Shown here: positions 53,201 through 62,516 of the stretch, piece after piece
Numbering within the stretch: the first letter of the stretch is position 1
Layout of the letters: every line of letters starts with the position of its first letter
Source: Hevea brasiliensis
Lineage: Eukaryota > Streptophyta > Magnoliopsida > Malpighiales > Euphorbiaceae
Direction of reading: 5' to 3'
DNA: 64,000 bases
Assembly (NCBI RefSeq): GCF_030052815.1
Contig: NC_079510.1
Span: forward strand, 622,288-686,287
The notes under the pieces: generated by a model
Seen by the model: only the letters and a program-made list of their open reading frames with translations
Told to the model about the DNA's origin: nothing
Database searches by the model: none
Translations under genes and position numbers: made by a program

Positions 53201-56200
53201 GCCTATGTGAGACGTGGGCCACAAGATAAAGAAGTCAATAGCAACAAGGATGGCAACAACTAATTTACAAGTGTTCCTTAGTAGTCTTCTTATTTTATTG
53301 AAAGTTCATGATTGTAAGATCATATTTGGGAAGATAACTATATTATGGAATCTCTATTTAAAGAGAGCATTTTTTTTTATGAATAAAACTAGAGTAGAAT
53401 TATTTTCAAAATTATCACGTGGTTTCAGAGCTCCCTCAAACGAGCTCTACTCCAAGACACAATAGGTTCCTCACGCAACGGCGGAAATACCAATAAGGGG
53501 AACTTACTCCATTCTTAAGAGGATTTCCCTGTTCAATGGCTTGTGACGTGATCTTGCTCGAGGGCCCATAACATCTTGGTATTAGAGCCAAGCGTCGTGG
53601 GTGATTCAAGTTGGCATTGCAAATTCAAATCTTTCATGCAAGAATGGAATATTTTTAAGAGTTCGGGTAAGTGACCAGGCCAAGAATGGGACGGAGGGTG
53701 TGGAAGCAACAACCATGTTAATATTCTACAACGTACGAAAGAGAGATCCAAAGGGCGCCAAGGAGCCTTAGTAGTACCCGAATATACAAAATTAGATTTT
53801 CCTTCATTGGCTCTGAGGACCCTTTGGGGTAGCTCAATCAATGCGAGCAATATTTCTACAACTAAGGGATCATGGAGGTAAATAAGGTGGAACTAGTAGT
53901 GTTCCACATGTTGGGGGAAGCCCAATTATGGTTCTATAGGCTTGAGCAAAAGGAGCCTATATTAACATGGAATACCTTAAAAAATTGCTGCAATTTGAGC
54001 CCTGCGCCACCTCTATGAGGGAATCTGTTGGGAGAACTGGTGAATTTGAAACAAACTGGCACAGTGGAGGAATATGAACCATAGTTACCAAATTCACCTT
54101 CTCCCTTTAGGTTCCATGACCCTTATTGTGCGTTCCAAATATGGGGCATTTGCATCTCAAAACATTGTAGGATGTGATCCGAGTTGTCAAATTTGGCGAT
54201 ACCATTCACTTGGTACAAAATCAATGCAAGAGTAAAGTCACGACACAAAATCGAAAGGGAAAGTGAACGGAACAAGAAGATACTAAGGATTTGAACTTTG
54301 GAGAATTATAACTCAATTGTTTCCATTTTCTTCTCAGCAATAAGGCTTAGTTGGTACGCTTATTTAATTTACGAAACATGAATCAAACTTATTTGGCATG
54401 TGAATTTTATTTATTTAGTTCGTTGAGTTTGTTTGCGTAAATTGTACATCTAATATGTTAATTCAATTTATTAAGTTATTTTCTTTTTTTTTTTTCATGA
54501 TGTTTATATTTCACAATTTTATTTTGGTACGAATATATTTTCACAACGTTAATACTATATAGAAGGGTCCTAAAAATATTTTCAACTTTGGATATAAAGC
54601 TAATAAATGAGACAAATGTGCACATAATCCATCCAACCATAAAAAGATCAAGGATAAATTATGAAATAACCTTTGGGATTGGGAAAAAAACTGCAGTTTA
54701 GTTCTATTTTGAAAATGAAACAATTTGGTCACTCAAGTCTAGTCAAGAAATTCAATCTCCAAATACAAGCAAAAAAAAATTCAATTGGCTTATTCAAAAT
54801 TTCAAATAGAACAAAAACTGAAGTAAAACATTCAATCAAGAACATTCAAAGCAGAATGAAAATTGAATTAAACCATTCAATTAGAACAAACATGAAGCAA
54901 AACAAAATTGGTGGGCCCTAGACAAAACATTCAATAAAGACAAGCTTGTTCAAGATTCAATAACCAGAAGAAGAAGAAGAAGAAGAAGAAGAAGAAGAGA
55001 ATCCATAATGAGGAATTGTAACAATGGAGACGTTACATAAAAAAAAAGCTTCCAAGTTTTGAGCTCAAGTTATTGGCAATCATAGGGTGAGTGAAGACTA
55101 CCTTTGAGCTTGTTGTGACTCTAGGATTCAATTGGTATAGGCAATTTTGCTTGAAAATCTTCGGAAAAGGAGATCAACGAAGGAATGACTGAAGCTTTTA
55201 GGCTTCAATTCCCTCAAACACTTGATCGGTTGGGCATGTGAGTAGCACCAATGTGCTTGAGGTGCTTTTGGGATGGTGCTCATCAATGTAGCATTGGGTT
55301 TGCAAAAAGTTTAAAAGGGAAGAGGGTGGTTGGATTGGGTTGAGAGGGGAGAGGAAAGAGAGAGGAGGGAGGGGGGGGGGGGTAAGGAATGCTGTTTTTA
55401 GGAATTTTTTTTTCTTATTTGATTTTAGTTAATTTTAGATTGACTAATAGTAATTTTATACTAAATTGGATGAAGGTATGATCATAGTTATTAAAGGTTT
55501 GCCTCAAGCTCACTAGGCACCAACTGTACTGCGCTTCTACAGGAGAAAGGTAGGTGATATTCAACAGGCCCTCGCCTTATGCATCTAGTTGATACGATAT
55601 TGTTGTTTGGCGGGAAGACCTTTGCTGTTGGAGTTTGTGATAATAGGCGCGGGAATAAAGGGAGAGAGTTAGAACTGTACACGTATATAGTTAGTTCAAG
55701 AACTATAAAAGCTATAATCTCAGCATTGTAATTCATGCTGGATTCTTGATGTCAATGAATTGGTTTTCTTTCTCTGTTTCTCTTCTCTGGCTTCTCCCAT
55801 TTCTCTCTGATTCTTTCTTTTATCTCTCTGGTTTCCTTCTCTTTCTTTCAGAATCATATCAATTGTTATCAGAGCTAATGGTTCTTGGCCATGGATTCTG
55901 CTGCTAATTCTTCATCTCGTATCCCTCTTTTCTTGATCTAGGGTTTTCCCATTTCTCTCTTCTTGGGTTTCTCTGATATTGGGTTTCCTGTTACTTTTCT
56001 TTTCTGTGTTACATTCTCATTTACCCTATTCTTCCTTTCTTGATCATAAAAAACAATGGATTATTCAATCACAAGAAATTTATCAGAATTGAATGAATGA
56101 AGGAATAAAGGTCTCTATTCATGGTGTGAGGAGACCTATTCATTGAGTCACAATTGTGATAAAACACCCTTATTTGTGACTATCATTAACGATATTGTGG

Positions 56201-59200
56201 ATGGAGCTGTGGATTCTGGGGATCGACATGAGATTTCTGGTGGTGTTATCGATGAACAAGAAGAAGATGATAATGAAGGTAAAATGGAGTTGCTGGAGCT
56301 GCCACAAATCCAAGAAAGTATTCATGCTTTCGGTGAGGATGTTCAACAAGAGTGCCCATCAATCTTGCAACCTCTTGAATGTTCCAAATGGGGTGAAGAA
56401 TCTGAGCCAAAAAATAACAACCTAAAGAAGCCAAATTCCACGCAAGATTGTCTTGATTCTTTTGATAAGTTTTACTCGAAGTTATGCCTATTGGCTCCAG
56501 CTACAAAGGATTTTGGTGATTTTCCCGAAAAGGTGAATGAATTAGGTACACACTATGAGAAGAGAAGTTTGCCTATATGGGTAAAAAGGCACTTGGGTTA
56601 TTGAAACAGTCACCGTTTGTAGGTGATATTGAAATGAACAACAAATTGATGGAAATGTATAGGAATTGTGGGAGTATGAGAGATGAATGCCAGATGTTTG
56701 ATCGAATGTGGAAGAGGAACATGGGTTCTTGGCAATTGTCGATAAGCTAGTATGTAGCGAATTGGCAAGGCAATAATTGATTGTTGTTGTTTGTGGAGAT
56801 TAAAAAAATTGGGGGTACATTCTGATAAGGACACTTTTGTGGTAGTTATGGCTGCATTTTCTAGTGCAAGAGCTATTGAGGAAGTTTTCTTACACTTCAA
56901 AGCAATGAGGAGTATGGTCCTATCAATAGTCAAGGGGGCAGTGCACATCTATCAGGAAGAACTTAGATGATAAACGCTGACTATTTACTAAATTTTCACA
57001 ATGACCAAAGCAATGACCCCATTGCTCATCGTCAACCAAGTGTTCCTCCTCCAAGACAACAGCAGAAGATAGCCTTACAACAAGGATTTGTTTGTTCAGG
57101 CTAATTATAAGTTTGTTGTGTTAGATACAGGGAATTATGCTCTTGAATTGATAGATCCTGATAAAATGCTTAGGTGGCATGATATAATCTGGGTGAGTCC
57201 ATCCCAGGAAAATAAACTGGAGCCGGATACCTTGTTGACTTGCAATGATAAGGTATCTGATTCCTTATCAAGGTTTACATTTACATCAGATTTGGAACTG
57301 TTAGTACAAAAAGCAATAGCAGATTTGGATGGCTAGTTGGCTAAAGCAGATTCAGGACTTATTAATGACTTGGAGAAGCTTCCATATGTTTGTGCTGCAA
57401 TGGAACAATTAGAACAGAGGAACAAGTATTGGAATGGGCATCCAATGTGTGACAATGGTAGAAATGATATAACAATTGGAAACAATATCAAGAGCTTTTG
57501 TTAACCAGAAATGTGAAACTTTTTGAAGAGATAAAATGTAAAAGAAGGTATTGGAATCTCAAGGAGAACGAAGTACGAAATAGGGCAAACACAGAGGAAG
57601 AAAATATGTTTCCTATCAACGAAGAAGTTAAGTATGGAAATACGCCAACAAGCCATATCTACATTCTTTAGAGTTCCTTGAGGACTGGGAATTTTTGGAG
57701 AGGAAGGTATTGATACGATACTGTTATTTGGCGAGAAGACCACTTTTGTTGGAGTTTGTTATAATAGGCGCGGGAATAAAGAGAGAGTTAGAACTATACA
57801 CGTTTATAGTTAGTTAGTTCAAGAATTATAAAAGCTATATCTTAGCATTGTAATTCATGTTGGATTCTTGATGTCAATGAATTGGTTTTCTTTCTCTATT
57901 TCTCTTCTCTGGCTTCTCTCACCTTTCTCTGATTCTTTCTTTTATCTCTCTGGTTTCCTTCTCTTTTCTTTTTGAATCTATCACTAGGAGTGCGCCTTGT
58001 TCGAAGCGCAAGGCTTTAGAAGGTTGCACCTTTTTTTTTTTCCACATTAGGTGAGCACTTCCATTGATAAGGAGCACTACTACTCAACTCGAAATTTGTC
58101 AATCTACCAAAATCCGACATTGATGCACTAGGAAGTTTTGAAATTAATATCGCTGATAATAAGTAGTCTCCAAAATCTAATCAAATCACTATACCCAGGA
58201 TCACGAACCTCCCATATTTTCATTTTCAACACTACTACTCTCTTATTTTCTTTTTCAAAAAAAAAAAAAAAAAAGAGAAAAATGATGCATATGCACCTAT
58301 TTCAAGATCTATGCCAAAAAAAATAGGAAAAAAATCTACTAATTTGAAAACTAAATGATACTTCTTTAGTTCTTAAAGATGAGAAAGATAATGAAGATAT
58401 TGATTTTGAAGATGAGTATCAACAGGATGAATGGGTAAAAAAAGATGAAGTTGATTATGATACTACTTTTGATGAAGATTGAAGAGTAGTTATTTTATAA
58501 TTGCTTGACTTTAGTTTGAACATTAAATGACTATTCAAGTTTTAACATATTAGTACTTGAATGCTTATTAGTTATTATTATTTTAAGTTTTATGGTATTT
58601 AAAGTTTGATGGAATATTCATAGTTATTTGACTTTTTTTTTTGCCTCACCTCACTTAGGCACGCACCTTGGCCTTTCTCCTAGGCTTTAGAATCCTTTAG
58701 TGCCTTAGTGTGAATCAAATTTAGTGCCTTAGTGCCTTGAACTTTTAATAACTATGGGTATGATTTTGTTTACGAAATTAAACCTCATGAATCAAATTGT
58801 TTCGTTTTCAAACATGGATACTGACGTGCGGTTTTTGCTAAATCTCAATTGTCATCCTGTAATTTATTGAAAGATTAAATCAGAGTCTGTGCTTGTGTCG
58901 CTTCTTCCTCCGCTTTGTCATGACTTTTAATCTTCTTCTCTTTGGCATGGCTTTGTCTTCCTCTTCGTATCTGTTTTTCCTTCTTTTCCTTATTCTTTCT
59001 CCTTCTTCTTTTGGCATTAGTTCTTCTGCTATGTTTTTCTACCTTTGGGCTTCTTGCTGCCATGGAAGGGGACATGCAAAATAAAACTGAAATCAAGAAC
59101 AAAAACCTCTATTTCAATGAAGCGGGATGCATACCACAATGTTTTGGAACGTTGACATACTACATTTTGGGACGTGTGTCCTAGATCATGGTACGTATGG

Positions 59201-62200
59201 AGGGGGCAGTGAATTTGATAACTGTGTAGACTAATTAGGGTTCTTATAAAGATCAAAACATAAGAAACTAAATTTAAGGGCATTCTAGCAAATAGGTAAA
59301 ATTACTAAATGCCCTTGTTACTAAACTTTAAACACTAACGTGCCAAAACCTGTTAATCTAATTTCCATAAGGAGTTCACTTGTTGTCTGCATCAACAAGA
59401 AGATTTGCGTTGTAATTAGGTAATCTATATCTTTAACAAGTCATTGAAGCGAAATAGAGCAGTCAGTGCAAAACTATTATGAGCTTACTATGCAATCATA
59501 TTCATGTGAGCAAATTTTGTTTTATTCTTTCATTTTCTTTCTTTTGTCTTTGCAAACTATTAATATTCTCATTTCCTCTTTTCACTATCAGGATTTTTCC
59601 CCACCTTTTTTTTTAATCTTTTATTGCGGGATATGCTGCTAAATCAATTTGGATTATATGCATTCAGTGATGGATGAATATTTTTATTTAAATTACATTC
59701 AGTTTGGATTAGGCATTTGAAGTAATGTTTTACTGACTAAGTTCATATTCATACTGTAGAAACTACCTTTCATCTGTTTTAATACAAGAGCTTTTCCTTA
59801 CTTGGGATCATGATGATCTATCTCAGCGATCAAAGGTCAGTTTTTACTGATAAATTTCAGTGTCCTCTGTTTCAAGTTTCAAATAATAGTACAGCATACT
59901 TTATTAATTCTTGTTTTATCTTGCTCTTCGGTGTCTGCAGGCAGCAAGAATGTTAGTAGTTATCTTATGCAAGCATGAGTTTGATGCTCGTTACCAAAAG
60001 CCTGAAGATAAATTATATATTGCACAGCTATATTTTCCTCTTATTGGCCAGGTTTTAAACTTTATAAAAATCTATTGTTAATCTTCTTGATGGAACGCCT
60101 ACTGTAGTGAGATTTACTTGTGAATTCTGTAAAATTTCCAAGTCAAATCTAATGGGTATCAGTCAAGTACAACTGGCTGAGAATTTCAGGTGCTCAGTGT
60201 CATCCACTAGTACCATCATGCATTATTGTTTTCATCTTGTGGGAAGGAAGTTATTTAGTGAAGCATCTGTGAATAGTATAGCATTGAAGTTAATTGTTTG
60301 TCTGCTTGCACATGTATCATTTGCTTGATTTTATGTTCTTATTTCCTTGAGGATCTATACTCCATTTATATGGCACTTGAATGATTGGGTTTAACCTACC
60401 TCTGTCTACTCTGGATGACTCTACAATTCAGTAGCTCAAGCTGACCTTTTTCCAACCTTCCTGCCACTATTTACTGAGGATAGATTCTCCATGTGTATAC
60501 AAAAATATGAAACTGATTGTGTGATTTGTGTATCAATTCAAAATATCTGGAGCAATTCATCAAGGGCCATGAGTTCATTGCATAGAGACAATTATCCTTG
60601 AAGACTAGGTTGCATCTTAAAGAACTTGTATCTGTTTGAAAATTCAATGGAAGACGAGGCGATGGAACCATGCTTGCTGGATAATGATAACAAATAAAAT
60701 TGTGGTTTATGATGAGAATTGCTTCCATTCACAACCATGTATCAAAGCCAGGATATGCACTTCATTCCCCTATAAAAAAGAAAATCTAAATTGTTGCTAC
60801 GCCCAACCTGCTACTTAATTAAATTATAATTATTTGGCAAGTGAGTTTACTATTATGTATTTGTTGCATAAACAAAAATTTTAAAATATTTAGTCAAAAA
60901 TTATGCCGCATGTAAGAATAGTGGACTTGGAGAGAAAGAGACTTGACGACTGGAACATAAATGATATTCAGGTAGATTTAGGAGAGAGATGAAGTTTAGA
61001 ACTTAAGATGGCATTCTCTCTGTGGGGAGGTGGATTGCATGATAAAAATAAAATACAGAAAAGTGATTATGCCTTGTCATTGGGTTGCATTCATAGATAG
61101 TGTGTCAGTTCTGTTCCGGATTGGCTATGAAAAAGATATCAGAAGAGAATGGGAAATTTGCTGGCTTGCATTTCTTTTGAGATGGGCAATGGTGCCTCAA
61201 TTTTTTTCGGCACGATCCTTGATATAGTCATTTCCTCATAGATGCAAATTCTCAATGCTTCTTGCTATACATTGTTCATTTTGCTTTACCTAGTTTTTCA
61301 CAATTATCCAATATACTTGCTTGTGTATTGAAGTAGTGGTTGCACACGTGATCTGATGGTTATATTCAATTGGCTTGTAACTCAAGCTCTTACCAGCTCA
61401 ATCTTCAATGTTGTTTTGGTAACTATACAAAGGAATAAATGTCCAGTATTGTTTTGGTAACTTTAAAATGGAGGGGAAAACTAGAGTGAGATACACTTGC
61501 ATAGCCTGCATTATTATGTCCACTTGACAGTTTATTCCAACTGTTTCATTTGCTCTTGAATTAATGATTTTGCGGTCTCTGCAGATCCTAGATGAGATGC
61601 CTGTCTTCTATAATCTGAATGCCGTTGAAAAGCGCGAAGTTTTAATTGTTATTCTGCAAATTGTGCGCAATCTGGATGAGACATCACTTGTCAAGGCATG
61701 GCAGCAAAGCATTGCACGAACTAGATTGTTCTTCAAACTTATGGAGGAATGCCTTGTTCTTTTTGAGGTGGATACATATTTGAAATTTAGTATCCCTTTT
61801 GTCCATGCATGTAAACTGTTGGTTTATTCACTCAATTGTTTACAAATGTTGTTTATAATTTTGAATGCATATTTTTGGTTTTCATAATTTTGTATTGCTG
61901 TAGCAGCACTGATGTGGGCACTTGAACCATTTTGGTGGTGTAATTGTAGAGACTGTTTTGCAGTAGAGCAACATTCACCACAAGCCAAAATATTATAGAT
62001 AATGTCTAATCGATAAAATAGGGATCAACAAAATTTTGGTCAATAGCTCCAATAAGGAGGGAGGAGCTCCTGGATCATGTTAATCTAGTTTGAAGCTTGG
62101 TATAGGATTTGCGTAGTGTATAAGCTTCTCCTCCTGTCAGCATAAGCTTTTGAATTAGATACTTTAATATGGTACCAGAGCCTGCTACTGTATTCTATTG

Positions 62201-62481
62201 TATATCAGCATTAGTTGTTGCTGCCCCAAGTTTTTGGCCTACTTGTTTTCAGCATTACGGTTATTGGATGTTTTAGTTATTTTATTCCTTTTCCACCCAT
62301 GATGCTAATTTTGCATTACATTTTACAGCACAGAAAACCTGCAGATGGCATGCTCATGGGCTCTAGTTCTCGCAGCCCAGTCACAGATGGACCTTCTTCC
62401 CCCAAGTACTCTGATAGGCTTTCTCCTGCAATAAACAACTATCTGTCTGAGGCATCACGGCAAGAAGTTAGGGTAAGGTTT

Positions 62482-62516
<35 letters not shown>

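Larger units (their letters stand above)
55590..57983 (+). mobile_element. Non-autonomous LTR element carrying host gene fragments
   Basis: LTRs: 55590-55861 (272 bp) and 57711-57983 (273 bp), both TGATACGATA(T/C)TG to ATCA. A primer site TTGTTATCAGAGC follows at 55863-55875 and a purine tract GGAGAGGAAGG precedes the 3' LTR. The flanks CTAGT and CTAGG (55585-55589, 57984-57988) form a near-perfect 5 bp duplication. The interior has no RT, integrase or RNase H that I can see. Instead it holds an acidic open frame, a PPR-like fragment and another unknown open frame. It would need another element's enzymes to move. Confidence 0.82.
55483..58756. mobile_element. hAT-like non-autonomous transposon, split by an LTR element
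   Basis: Ends CATAGTTATTAAAGG and, inverted, CATAGTTATTAAAAG, flanked by an exact 8 bp duplication GGTATGAT (55475-55482, 58757-58764), the size typical of hAT elements. Subterminal CCTTAG/AGGC words repeat inverted near both ends. Without the LTR element at 55590-57983 it is about 875 bp. A stretch at about 58378-58481 encodes a very acidic tail (DEKDNEDIDFEDEYQQDEW) that may be a leftover of the parent transposase C-terminus (weak inference). Confidence 0.82.

Noticed and set aside
58875..59102. Lys/Arg-rich minus-strand frame as a small basic protein
   Set aside because: It comes from a TTC/CTT-rich intron stretch and shows no family motif.
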